DNA from: Neocallimastix lanati (nom. inval.) | Taxonomy: Eukaryota; Neocallimastigomycota; Neocallimastigomycetes; Neocallimastigales; Neocallimastigaceae | DNA: 64,000 nucleotides | NCBI GenBank assembly: GCA_016946835.1 | Contig: JACVTC010000076.1 | Location: 512,501-576,500, forward strand | Direction of reading: 5' to 3' | Shown here: positions 22,255-32,637 of the stretch, in pieces | Layout of the letters: each line of letters begins with the position of its first letter | How positions within the stretch are numbered: position 1 is the stretch's first letter | Notes under the pieces: generated by a model | What the model was told of the DNA's origin: nothing | Database searches by the model: none | The model's input: the letters and a program-made list of their open reading frames with translations, nothing else | Made by a program: the position numbers and the translations under genes

Positions 22255-22882
22255 TGTAACGAATATTGGAATATCCGTGTTTTAAAGAGTGTAACACAAT
22301 AGGTAAGCACTTTTTGATTAATAAGTAATTTGGTTTTTTAAAATATAGTTTTATTAATTAAGAAATTTAAAAATATTAATTATAAAGATTAATTATTGTA
22401 ATATTTCGAATTACTTATTAATTAATTCAATAATTAATAAAAACACGAAGAAAAATATTTTCATTCGTGAAGTTCGCACTATTTATACTTTTAACGGAAA
22501 AACAGTTTTAACATGTAAAAATAATTTTAAAGAAATATTTAGAAACATGTTTGTAATAATTAATAATGTAAAGTTTCTAGAATATAGATTTTAATTGATG
22601 AAAATGAATCTTATCAAAAAAGAATAAAATAATTTATATAATAAGAATTTCTAAATTCATTTCGGTTGAATTACGAACCGAAAGAATCTTTAACTTTCTA
22701 TAATTTTATACAGAAAGAATATTCAAGAAGATATTATTAATATTTAATAAAATAATTAATAAAATAATTATTTATGCAAAATGGGTTGAGGTGTGAGTCG
22801 AACCCATGAAGTATTGGTCATGGTCAATGTAACTAACCATTGAACCAAGGTTCTAATTTTACTAACTGAGGATTTCGTTACA
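22255..22882 (-). repeat. Chromovirus 5' LTR (628 bp) with TATA box
   Basis: On the minus strand the LTR runs TGTAACGAAATCC to GAATATTCGTTACA. A clean TATAAATAG box is at 22479-22487, and about 41 nt downstream is GTGTTTTTATT (22436-22446), the predicted transcript 5' end. Upstream (22780-22852) a tRNA-like stretch has an A-box-like TTGGTTCAATGGTTAG and a B-box-like GGGTTCGACTC, but cannot fold as a proper tRNA. Confidence 0.93.
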
Positions 22883-22887
22883 GTAGT

Positions 22888-23373
22888 CTTGAAATGGAAA
22901 TCAGCGATGAGAAGAAATTTGAATATCTTTATCTCGCTCTTCCATATGAAATAACATTGGAAGTTAACATAATGGACCACGATGGGAAATGGGAAGATGT
23001 TACCAAATGTCTAAAAAAGAAGGTCCCTAAGCTAAAATATCTTAAGGAACTTAGAAAAGAAAATAACCACAAGAATAATACAGTAATAAACGTTAACTCA
23101 ATGACCAAGAAAAATAGATTCACACCAAGAAACAACAGAGGAAGAAAAAGATGTTATATATGTAACAAGCTAGGACATATAGCACGGGACTGTTGGCATA
23201 ATGAGAAGAACAAAAGAAAAAAGAACAATAATATCAAAGCCAACAACGCAAGTATAAACAAAGAGGATGGGTATTGCGAATTTGCTGATGCTCAAATAAG
23301 CCTCAAAGATTACAATTCAGATGAAGATATCCAATCCTCATACTCCGTTCGACCGAGGCGTGGACGCTACTAA
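22888..23373 (+). CDS. Copia gag, C-terminal part with zinc knuckle
   Basis: Continues the gag frame from 18176 and ends at TAA 23371-23373. After a KKFEYLYLALPYEITLEV gag segment and basic linker comes the CCHC knuckle CYICNKLGHIARDC (23152-23193), then a Lys/Asn-rich tail. An internal ATG at 22894 is in frame, but it is not expected to be the start in the intact element. The last 53 bases overlap the protease/integrase frame, which is shifted by +1. Confidence 0.9.
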   Translation, partial: LEMEISDEKKFEYLYLALPYEITLEVNIMDHDGKWEDVTKCLKKKVPKLKYLKELRKENNHKNNTVINVNSMTKKNRFTPRNNRGRKRCYICNKLGHIARDCWHNEKNKRKKNNNIKANNASINKEDGYCEFADAQISLKDYNSDEDIQSSYSVRPRRGRY

Positions 23374-24781
23374 AGCAGAAAATAACATGCCGAGACAAAA
23401 CCTCAGTTATTATGTGACTGCCCCGTCAACTAAAGCGAAGCTACCAAGTAATATAGTCAGTTGGACAATTGACTCCGGAGCCACCTATCACATGACAAAT
23501 GCATTATCAAGTTTAATAGATAAGATAAGGTGTGAAGAAATTATCCAATTCGCTGACGGAGGTACAGTTACTGCTACGTACAAAGGTACGTACGTAGGCT
23601 ATATTAACAATAATGAAATTACATTACGAAATGTATTATATATTCCTAAATTCAAAAGAAGTTTGTTGTCAATAGACAACTTAAGTGAAGAAGGTTATAA
23701 AACAATATTTTACAATTTTAATAATAAAAATTTAGTTACCATTTACAACAAAGAAGGCAAAAGGATATTTACTACCAAATCTAATAAATCCAAAATATAT
23801 AAAGTATGGACTTTCAAAAATAAAATAGAATATAATAGGGACAACAACAAAAAGACTATTACATGTGACAATATTATAAAAGCTTTTAACACAGAAAACA
23901 TGGAGCTATGGCACCGCCGTCTTGGCCACTTTTATATAGATAACATTAAGGAAAAATTAAATAATATAAACATACAAAATAAATGTATAATATGTGCGTC
24001 CAAGATGAGAAATAAACCTTATAACAAAGCAAGAAACAAATCAAAAGAGCCGTTTGAACTTATACATATGGATACAGTGTCATCCCTAGATAGCTCCATA
24101 TATGGAAATAAATATTTCTTAAGTATATTAGATGATTATACCAGGTACGGATGGGTCTTTTTTATGAACTCAAAAGCCGAAGTGTTCAATATTTTCAGAA
24201 AATGGTATAAGAAAGTCACCAACATTTTCAACAAAAATATTAAATATATACGAACCGACAATGGTACTGAGTTTACAAATAATAACTTTAGGGAATTTTG
24301 TGAAGAAAATGGTATTGAACAACAATTTTCAATACCTTACAACCCACAGCAAAACGGAAGAGCCGAACGTTTTCAAGAAACCCTCATTTATAACGCCACC
24401 GCCATGCTCAAAGACGGTAAGCTAAATCATAAATATTGGGAAGATGCTGTAAGGACAGCAAATTACATTCATAATAGGTTACCACATAATGGTAACAACA
24501 ACAAAGTGCCTTTTGAGGAATTATATCAAGAAAAGGTCGATTATGAAAAGTTTAGAGTATTTGGTTGCCAAGTTTACTTTTATATCCCAAAACAATTTAG
24601 GCGAAAATTCAACGGAACCTCCCTTCCTGGAATATTTTTAGGATATGATGATAAAAATCCAACAGCCTACATAATATATGATACTACAAATAATAAAATA
24701 GTCCTTTCAAGGACAGTTGAATTCTTCGAAGATACCCCTGGTAATATTTCCGCACCTTTCTACAAGACCAGAAATATATAA
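23321..24781 (+). CDS. Copia Pol part 1: protease and integrase
   Basis: 486 codons measured from the first ATG. The real N-terminus probably comes from frameshifting out of gag, because the frame overlaps gag in +1. Protease: WTIDSGATYHMT with D51-S52-G53. Integrase: zinc-binding H198, H203, C222, C225; catalytic D251, D313 and E349 (D-35-E spacing, RTDNGTEF and QNGRAERFQE). The C-terminal part has FRVFGCQVYFYIP and GIFLGYD. The frame stops at 24781 and overlaps the next frame by 65 bases, again in +1. All catalytic residues are present. Confidence 0.93.
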   Translation: MKISNPHTPFDRGVDATKAENNMPRQNLSYYVTAPSTKAKLPSNIVSWTIDSGATYHMTNALSSLIDKIRCEEIIQFADGGTVTATYKGTYVGYINNNEITLRNVLYIPKFKRSLLSIDNLSEEGYKTIFYNFNNKNLVTIYNKEGKRIFTTKSNKSKIYKVWTFKNKIEYNRDNNKKTITCDNIIKAFNTENMELWHRRLGHFYIDNIKEKLNNINIQNKCIICASKMRNKPYNKARNKSKEPFELIHMDTVSSLDSSIYGNKYFLSILDDYTRYGWVFFMNSKAEVFNIFRKWYKKVTNIFNKNIKYIRTDNGTEFTNNNFREFCEENGIEQQFSIPYNPQQNGRAERFQETLIYNATAMLKDGKLNHKYWEDAVRTANYIHNRLPHNGNNNKVPFEELYQEKVDYEKFRVFGCQVYFYIPKQFRRKFNGTSLPGIFLGYDDKNPTAYIIYDTTNNKIVLSRTVEFFEDTPGNISAPFYKTRNI

Positions 24782-27700
24782 CTTTGAGGTTAATATGGAA
24801 GAATACGATGAAAATAACAAAAATACAGTATTACTCCAAGACTATAATAACAAAAATAAGGAACATGAAAATAAAGAGACAACAGAAAATAGAGAAGAAA
24901 ATAAAAATAATAACAATATAAATAATAATGATAACTTAAATAATTTAAATAATAATTATTTAGAAAATAATAATTTAAATAATAATAATAATATAAATAA
25001 TAATTATCCAAATGATAATAATTTAAATAAATATAATTTTAATAAAAATTATTTAAATGATAATAATATTAATTTTACTTATAGTCCTAATCCAAATAAA
25101 AATTTTCCCCAATCAACCAATATAATTGACCCATATAAAAATTATAATAATTATAATATTTTACCTTTAAATAATTTAAATAGTAATATAAGTAGCAATT
25201 TACCTTTTGCAGAAAACTTAAATCCGGCCATTTACAATTATAATGCTGGATTTATAAATCCTAATTTAAATTATTTAAATAAAAATAATTATATTCAAAA
25301 TGAAAATTATAATAATTTTCTAAATGAATATAAGGGTCATTTATATTTAAATGATAATAATTTAAATAATAATTATATTAATAAAATTATAAATTATGAA
25401 AATAATGCTCAAAATTCATCAAATTCAGGAAATTTAAACAATAAAAATTCAGAAGTTAATTCTCAAGGTAAATATAATTTAATTAACAACATAAACAATA
25501 AAAATGATAAAATGGAACAATCCATACATAATTCAAATTGTAATGATAACGTTATGAATGGAAATTCAAGTTCCATTGATAATAATTATGTAAAAAATAA
25601 TTATATTCCAAATAATAATTTATATAAAAATAATTTTAATACAAAAATGAGAATTAATAATTTATATGATGGTCAGTCGAATATGAACGATGTCCAACGT
25701 ATAAATAATAATTCTAATATAAACAAAGAATTAAATTCAAATATAAACAATGAATTAAATTCAAATATAAACAAAGGATTAATTTCAAATATAAACAATG
25801 AATTAAATTCAAATATAAACAAAGGATTAATTTCAAATATAAACAATGAATTAAATTCAAATATAAATAAAGAATTAAATTCAAATATAAAAAATGAATT
25901 AAATTCAAATGTAAGCAAAGAATTAAATTCAAATGTAAACAAAGAATTAAAATCAAAAGTAAACAAAGAATTAAATTCAAATATAAAAAATGAATTAAAT
26001 TCAAATGTAAACAAAGAATTAAATTCAAATGTAAACAAAGAATTAAATTCAAATGTAAACAAAGAATTAAATTCAAATGAAAATAAAGAATTAAATTCAA
26101 ATGAAAATAAAGAATTAAATAAATTAGATATGAATAATAAATCAAATAATTCTACAATATCAAATATTAATAATGATAAAGAAACACCAGATAAAACAAA
26201 TAATAAGAAAACAAGTAAACGTAAAGGAAAGAGAAAACTTGATTCAGAAACAAAACCTGAATCAAAGAAATTAAAATCATCAAATTTAAAGGACAAGAAC
26301 GTTAAACGGAAAGGTAAGAGAAAACTTGATTCTGAATTAAAACCAGAATCAAAGAAAATAAAATCATTTGATTTAATGGATATAATAGAAGATAATTTTT
26401 CTTTATTATCTACAAAGGAGGAGCTGTGTGAACCCTATAATTATCCTGATATATTCAATAAAATTGATAAAAATGAATGGTTACAAGCAGTCAAGGAGGA
26501 ATTAAACAGCATGAAAAACTTAAAAGTTTATAAGAAAGTTGATAGGGTACCCAAGGGTAGTAATATAATAACACCAAAGTGGGTGTTCAGATACAAATAT
26601 AATTCAGACAATAGTATAAATAAAAGAAAAGCAAGACTGGTAGCCAGAGGTTTTACACAAAAACAAGGCATTGATTATAATGAGACGTTCTCGCCCACAT
26701 TGAAACAGGACTCTTTGAGAATAGCAACTGCTATTGCATCAGCCAATAACTTTAATATATATCAAATTGATATAAAATCAGCCTACCTAAACGCTACACT
26801 AAACGAAGATGTTTATATGGAAATTCCAGAAGGTGCTGAAGATTATAAAAATGGCTATTGGAAACTAAATAAAGCCTTGTACGGTTTGAAACAGTCTGGT
26901 CGTTTGTGGAACGAGACTTTAAATGAAAAACTTATAAATATTGGTTTTAATAGACTTCGAAGTGAACCATGCATTTACGTTAAAATGAATGATCGGAATA
27001 AAATTATTTGTCTTCTTACAGTTTATGTAGATGATATATTATTAACAGGTAATGAACATGAAGTATATAAAACAAAACATTTATTAAAAAATTATTTTAA
27101 CATAACTGATATAGGTCCTGTGGATACAATCATTGGCGTTAAATTTATAAAAGAAAAGGACGGCTATCTATTGCAACAACATAAATATCTAGAGAATATA
27201 TTAAGAAAATTTGATATAGATAAGTATAAAATATCTTCAAATATGATACCAGAAGAAAATGAAGAATTAAGAAAAAGAAAATTCAATATCACGAAATACC
27301 AACAAGCTATAGGTAGTTTATTATATCTCGCGATATGTACTAGACCGGATATCTTATTTCCTGTGAATAAAGCTTCCAGAAAAGCCAAAGATCCAAATTA
27401 TGAAGATTGGTATAATGTCATCAAAATATTTAGATACCTCAAGGGAAAACCTAATTATGGTTTAAGGTATTCAGGAAACTTAAAATTAAATGTTTATGTA
27501 GATGCAGATTACGGAGGAGATGTAGAGTCTAGAAAATCTACTACGGGTTATATAATTAAAATAGGTTCAGGACCTACCTCATGGTATTCAAAATTACAAC
27601 ACTGTGTATCTGTATCTTCTGCCGAAAGTGAATATTATGGAATAAATGAATGCGCTAGACATTGCTTGTGGTATGAAAATGTATTAAATGAATTAAAATT

Positions 27701-27947
27701 AAATTGTAATTGTATAACAATAAATGTAGATAATAAAGCTGCCATTTATAATTGCGAAAATGAAACTATTAACCCAAGATCTAGACACATAGACATAAAA
27801 TATCACCACACAAGAGATCTTATTAAAGAAAATAAAATAAAACTAAAATATATAAAGTCTGAAGATAATCTAGCCGATGGTTTTACAAAGTATCTTAATA
27901 CATATCTATTAAATAAATTTAGAGATTCTATTATGGTGAAGTGTTAG
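24717..27947 (+). CDS. Copia Pol part 2: Asn-rich linker, reverse transcriptase and RNase H
   Basis: 1076 codons from the first ATG. Residues about 20-330 are an Asn-rich low-complexity linker. Residues about 336-468 are roughly 17 copies of an 8-residue repeat (KELNSNVN type). Residues about 490-560 are basic, with a duplicated KRKGKRKLDSE motif like the nuclear signal at the end of Ty1 integrase. Reverse transcriptase follows from about 572 (WVFRYKYNSD, KARLVARGFTQKQGIDY, QIDIKSAYLN, KALYGLKQSGRLW, YVDD at 770-773). RNase H has D929, E970 and D1005 (YVDADYGGD, SSAESEYY, NVDNKAA) and ends with LADGFTK. All core motifs are intact. The overlap with the integrase frame implies another +1 shift or an assembly indel. 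Confidence 0.93.
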   Translation: MNSSKIPLVIFPHLSTRPEIYNFEVNMEEYDENNKNTVLLQDYNNKNKEHENKETTENREENKNNNNINNNDNLNNLNNNYLENNNLNNNNNINNNYPNDNNLNKYNFNKNYLNDNNINFTYSPNPNKNFPQSTNIIDPYKNYNNYNILPLNNLNSNISSNLPFAENLNPAIYNYNAGFINPNLNYLNKNNYIQNENYNNFLNEYKGHLYLNDNNLNNNYINKIINYENNAQNSSNSGNLNNKNSEVNSQGKYNLINNINNKNDKMEQSIHNSNCNDNVMNGNSSSIDNNYVKNNYIPNNNLYKNNFNTKMRINNLYDGQSNMNDVQRINNNSNINKELNSNINNELNSNINKGLISNINNELNSNINKGLISNINNELNSNINKELNSNIKNELNSNVSKELNSNVNKELKSKVNKELNSNIKNELNSNVNKELNSNVNKELNSNVNKELNSNENKELNSNENKELNKLDMNNKSNNSTISNINNDKETPDKTNNKKTSKRKGKRKLDSETKPESKKLKSSNLKDKNVKRKGKRKLDSELKPESKKIKSFDLMDIIEDNFSLLSTKEELCEPYNYPDIFNKIDKNEWLQAVKEELNSMKNLKVYKKVDRVPKGSNIITPKWVFRYKYNSDNSINKRKARLVARGFTQKQGIDYNETFSPTLKQDSLRIATAIASANNFNIYQIDIKSAYLNATLNEDVYMEIPEGAEDYKNGYWKLNKALYGLKQSGRLWNETLNEKLINIGFNRLRSEPCIYVKMNDRNKIICLLTVYVDDILLTGNEHEVYKTKHLLKNYFNITDIGPVDTIIGVKFIKEKDGYLLQQHKYLENILRKFDIDKYKISSNMIPEENEELRKRKFNITKYQQAIGSLLYLAICTRPDILFPVNKASRKAKDPNYEDWYNVIKIFRYLKGKPNYGLRYSGNLKLNVYVDADYGGDVESRKSTTGYIIKIGSGPTSWYSKLQHCVSVSSAESEYYGINECARHCLWYENVLNELKLNCNCITINVDNKAAIYNCENETINPRSRHIDIKYHHTRDLIKENKIKLKYIKSEDNLADGFTKYLNTYLLNKFRDSIMVKC

Positions 27948-27962
27948 TCACAATTGAACTTT

Positions 27963-27970
27963 AGGAGGAG
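27963..27970 (+). promoter_or_regulatory. Copia polypurine tract
   Basis: AGGAGGAG immediately precedes the 3' LTR, as expected for the plus-strand primer. Confidence 0.85.
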
Positions 27971-28222
27971 TGTTAAAAATAAAGTTCAAATAGTATAGTA
28001 ATTTATATTATATATATTTAAATCTCTATGTATGTATGTATGTATGTGGCTTAATACATATAATATTAATATGAAGTTATTGTGTAATTGATGTAGTAAA
28101 AAACTAATACATGTAATTAGTATAAAATAAAATAATAATTTAATAATTAAATAAAATAGAACTTAAATAAAAAAAAAAAAAAAAAATAAAAAAATAAAAT
28201 AAAATAAAAATAAAAAACAAAA
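27971..28222 (+). repeat. Copia 3' LTR (252 bp)
   Basis: Starts TGTTAAAAATAAAGTTC and is identical by eye to 17347-17598. Followed by the ATAAA target duplication at 28223-28227. Confidence 0.93.
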
Positions 28223-28227
28223 ATAAA

Positions 28228-28851
28228 TAATTATTATTATTATTTAAAAATAAAAATTTATTATATATTTAACTTTTTTTTTTTTTTTTTATATCCAATT
28301 TTTATATATTACTATTTATAATATTATTATATTATATTTAATATTTTTAATATTTTGATTATTTTATTATAATACTAAAAAAATATCAAAAGTATTAATG
28401 AAAAAAAAAAAAAAAAAAATAACATTAATGATTAAAATTATTAATAATTAAAATTAAAATTTATATATATAAATCAGCTAACAAATTGAAAAAATAAAAA
28501 AATTCTATAGTTTTAAATATCTAATTATATTCCTCTCTAAATCTAATAATTAAAGCTAATATGTATTATTCATATCATATATATTAATATGCATGGTACA
28601 TGTTAGTATCATAATACATTAACTATCAAATTATAAAATAATATTTAAATAATTAATTGATCATCTTTACACCTTTTAAATTCTTGTGCAGTATTATATA
28701 AAATCTTAAGGTATTATAAAAATATTTTACTAATTAATAAATATTAATAAATAAAATTTTAATAAAAGAAATATCTATAAATAATCTAGTAAATAAAAAA
28801 AAAAAAATTATTTAAATATATATTTATATACAAATCCTTTTTAAAATTATT

Positions 28852-28895
<44 letters not shown>

Positions 28896-29419
28896 AAAGA
28901 GATAGTTATAAATTATCTGGTAAAAATAAAAAAAAAAAATAAAAAAATAAATTATCTGGTAAAAATAAAAAAAAAATAAAAAAATAAATTATCTGGTAAA
29001 AATAAAAAAAAATAAAAAAATAAATTATCTGGTAAAAATAAAAAAAAAAGTTATATTAATATATAGTTTTATAATTTTTTTTTTTTTTAAAATTATTTCA
29101 TTTTTTTAATATTTAATATTTAAATATTTAATACTTTTATTTTTAATTTACTTAATAATTAATATTTATTATTAAATTTTATTATTATTAAATTTTATTA
29201 TAATTATTATTTTTATCTATTAATTCAATAATCTTTGAAATGAAGAATAATTCAAAAAATATTAGTTACTTTATTTTATTAAATAAGTAAAAATATAATA
29301 TAATAAAAAGTATTTATTTAATTATTTATTATTTTTAAATTTTTTAATTTCTTAAATATTATAAACAAATTTATTATTTATTTATTTATTTTATTATTTA
29401 TTTATTTATTAAAATTTTG
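28228..29419. repeat. Ankyrin cassette upstream block (continued) and simple repeats
   Basis: The cassette cut by copia resumes here. The far block (CTAACAAATTGAAAAAAT, then a TATCTAATTATATTCCTCTC segment, then ATATGCATGGTACATGTTAG) is at about 28465-28620. Similar blocks are near 31985, 37750, 48970, 50845, 54420 and 57610. A 30-38-bp tandem unit with ATAAATTATCTGGTAAAAAT occurs four times at 28905-29040. No gene. Confidence 0.55.
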
Positions 29420-31274
29420 CTAAATGTGCTTTCTCGAAATGAATTTTTTCCGGTGTATTTTCCGAATTAATGTTATTTCACCATTCTGATATAATACTGT
29501 TTCACCATAACGAAATGCTTTATTTATATCTGCTCCATGTTTCACCAAGTATTCTACTAAATCTTTATTCCCACTTCTACATGCATTAAATAATACTGAT
29601 TCACCATCTTTATTTTCTTTATTTATATCTGCTCCATGTTCCACCAAGTATTGTACTAAATTTTTATTTCCACTTTCACATGCAATAAATAATGATGTTT
29701 TACCTTCATTATTTTCTTTATTTATATCTGCTCCATGTTCCACCAAGTATTCAATTAAATCTTTATTTCCACATTCACATGCAATAAATAATGATGTTTT
29801 ACCTTCATTATTTTCTTTATTTATATCTGCTCCATGCTCCACCAAGTATTGTACTAAATTTTTATTTCTACTTTTACATGCCCAAAATAATGGTGTTTCA
29901 CCATACTGACTTTTTTTATTTATATTTACTTCATGTTCCACCAAGTATTGTACTAAGTTTTTATTTCCACTTTTACATGCCCAAAATAATGGTGTTTCAC
30001 CATACTGACTTTCTTTATTTATATCTGCTCCATGTTCCACCAAGTATTGTACTATGTTTTTATTTCCACTTTTACATGCCCAAAATAATGGTGTTTCACC
30101 ATACCGATTTTCTTTATTCTGCTCCATGTTCCACAAAGTATTTTACTAAATCTTTGTTTCCACATTTACATGCAATAAATAATACTGTTTCACTATCACT
30201 TTTTTCTTTATTTATATCTGCTTTATGTCCTACTAAATATTGTACTAAATCTTTATTTCCACTTTTACATGCAATAATTAATACTGATTCACCATTCTGA
30301 TTTTCTTTATTTATATCTGCTTCATGTTCCACCAAGTATTCTACTAAATCTTTATTTCTGCTTCTACATGCATTAAATAATGGTGTTTCACCATACCCAC
30401 TTTCTTTATTTATATCTGCTTTATGTCCTACTAAATATTGTACTAAATCTTTATTCCCACTTCTACATGCATTAAATAATACTGATTCACCATCTTTATT
30501 TTGTTTATTTATATCTGCTCCATGATCCAGTAAGTATTCTACTAAATTTTCATTTCCACTAAAACATGCATTAAATAATACTGTTTCACCATACCCACTT
30601 TCTTTATTTATATCTGCTCCATGTTCTAGCAAGTATTCTATTAAATATTTATTTTCACTTTTACATGCATTAAATAATACTGATTCACCATCTTTATTTT
30701 CTTTATTTATATCTGCTCCATGTTCCACAAAGTATTCTGTTAGATTTTTATTCCCCCTTTTACATGCAATAAATAATACTGTTTCACCATCTTTATTTTC
30801 TTTATTTATATCTGCTCCTCGTTCCACCAAGTATTCTACTAAATCTTTATTTCTCCTTCTACATGCATAAAATAATGGTGTTTCTTTAAACATTTTTTTA
30901 TTATTTATATCTACTCCATGTTCTATTAAATAATATATTAAATTTTTATTCATATTTTCTTTTTTATGATCTATTATTATTTTATATTCTTTTTTAGAGA
31001 TTTTTTGATTTAAATTATTTGGAGAAATATAATTTTTATTTTTATATAGTAAAAGTAGCCATTTAATAAAATCATTATCATAAAACTTTAAATTATCAAA
31101 AATAATATTTAATAATTCTATTTCATTCTCTTTTATTAATAATTTAATTAAGGAAGATGATATATATAAATCATGGTGATTATTATTTATTAGATTTTCT
31201 AATATTTTAGGTGTAAGTTTCTTTTCATTATATGTTTTTAATAATATATCTATGTTATTTATATTGTTATTCAT
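29420..31274 (-). pseudogene. Ankyrin-repeat gene broken by a 5-bp deletion
   Basis: The N-terminal part (30114-31274, 386 codons) starts MNNNINNIDILLKTYNEKK. It has the family N-terminal domain (about 1-125) and eight ankyrin repeats ending ..KYFVEHGAE then stop. The C-terminal part (29420-30136 region) continues in another frame with about six more repeats (QYGETPLFWACKSGNKNL type) and a short basic tail. At about 30118 the usual TTTATTTATATCTGC reads TTTATTCTGC, a 5-bp deletion that causes the shift. Joined, it would be a protein of about 620 residues with 14 repeats. Either a recent pseudogene or a truncated protein of 386 residues. Confidence 0.85.
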
Positions 31275-31450
31275 ATTTTTTTTTTTATTTATTTATTTAT
31301 TTACAGTTTTGCTTTTTTTTTTGTTTTGTTTTGTTTTAGTACAATATTTATTTAATTAATTTTTATTTTCTTAATAAAAATATGTATAAATTCATATATA
31401 AATATATATAAAAGTAAAATTAAAAATAAAACTAAAAAAAAGAAAAAAAA

Positions 31451-31475
31451 GGTATCTTTATATAGACGATAATTA
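31451..31475 (-). promoter_or_regulatory. TATA-box core promoter of the ankyrin family
   Basis: On the minus strand ATTATCGTC, then TATATAAAGATACC, about 180-200 bp upstream of the ATG at 31274. The best-preserved copy of the shared promoter. Confidence 0.6.
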
Positions 31476-32385
31476 AAATAATAATAATAATAATGGAATT
31501 GTAAATGAAATTGAATTAAAAAAGTTTTAATTATAAAAAAAAAAAAAAAAAATTAAATAAATTTAATATTTAATTGGATATTAAATTTATTAAAAAATTT
31601 AAATTTATGGAACTGAAAAAAAAAAAAAAAAAAAAAAAAATAAATTTAATATCCAATTAAATATTAAATTTATTAAAAAATTTAAATTTTTGGAACTAAA
31701 AAAAAAAAATAATAATAATAATAATAAAAATAATAATAAATTAAAAATTAAAAATATTTTATATTTAATCTATTTTTTTTATATCTAAATTTTTATATAA
31801 TTAATAATTTATATAAAATAATAATTAAAATTAGTAATGATTCAAAATAGTAATGATTAAAATTAGTAATGATTCAAAATAGTAATAATTAAAATTAGTA
31901 ATGATTTAAAATAGTAATGATTAAAATTAGTAATGATTTAAAATAGTAATGATTAAAAATAAAATTAATATAAAAAAAAAAAATGTCGATTAACAAATTG
32001 AAAAGATTAATAAAAAAAAAAAAATTCTCAATTTTTTAATATATAATTATATCTCTTCTATAACTCTCTAAATCCAATAATTAAAGTAAATATAAAGTAT
32101 TAATAACATATAAATTTATAATTTATATACATGATATATGTTGGTATCGTCATAATTAATTTCGTGATATCCATATATATATTAAAAAAAAAATAATAAT
32201 AATAAAATTTAATCCATTTTTTTATTATTATTAAAAGTAAAAGAAAAATTAAAAATTAATTATTAAACTTTATTTATTAATATAAAATTAATAAGGTAAT
32301 TACAATTTAAAAGATTTATATTTACATGAGTTTATATTCAAATTGTGGCTTGTTTTAAAATACAATGAAGTTTATTACAATGGAA
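31476..32385. other. AT-rich upstream region of ankyrin cassette
   Basis: Contains two copies of a TTTAATATTTAATTGGATAT / GGAACTGAAAA segment (31555-31700), a short tandem array of TAGTAATGATT units (31830-31955) and the cassette far block (31985-32170). No gene. Confidence 0.5.
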
Positions 32386-32604
32386 TTAAATAATGAAATG
32401 TAATACAAGATATTGAAGAAAAATATAATTTAAATATAAATTTAATTTATTTAAATTATAAAAATAATATATGTCAAAATCTTTATTTGCTAACATACCC
32501 CTCTCAAAAATTATGTTTGTGAATTTTGTCATTTTTGGTCCATTAATATTTTTAGTTAGAGTATCTGCAAGCATGTATTGAGTTTGAATGTATTCAAGGG
32601 CTAT

Positions 32605-32637
<33 letters not shown>

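Larger units (their letters stand above)
18177..22882 (-). mobile_element. Non-autonomous Ty3/gypsy chromovirus nested in copia gag
   Basis: 4706 bp, with LTRs at 18177-18804 and 22255-22882 (628 bp each, no differences seen) ending in perfect TGTAACGAA/TTCGTTACA inverted repeats. It is flanked by GTAGT (18172-18176 and 22883-22887). Sense is the minus strand, set by the single 668-codon ORF. The internal region has a leader of about 1.1 kb made of simple repeats, then gag-protease-chromodomain. Reverse transcriptase, RNase H and integrase core are absent, so it must be mobilised by a complete relative. Identical LTRs show it moved, or was converted, recently. Confidence 0.93.
17347..28222 (+). 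mobile_element. Complete Ty1/copia LTR retrotransposon, host of a nested chromovirus
   Basis: Identical 252-bp LTRs (17347-17598 and 27971-28222), a primer-binding site, gag, protease, integrase, reverse transcriptase, RNase H and a purine tract are all present in copia order. Removing the nested 4706-bp chromovirus and one GTAGT copy leaves an element of about 6.17 kb with a restored, continuous gag frame. No difference is visible between the LTRs, which indicates a young insertion. It landed about 800 bp upstream of the ankyrin gene at 15048-16529. Confidence 0.95.

Noticed and set aside
22780-22852. A tRNA gene in the chromovirus LTR (A- and B-box-like sequence).
   Set aside because: The acceptor stem, T stem and anticodon stem do not pair and no CCA-proximal end fits. 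Kept only as a tRNA-like observation.
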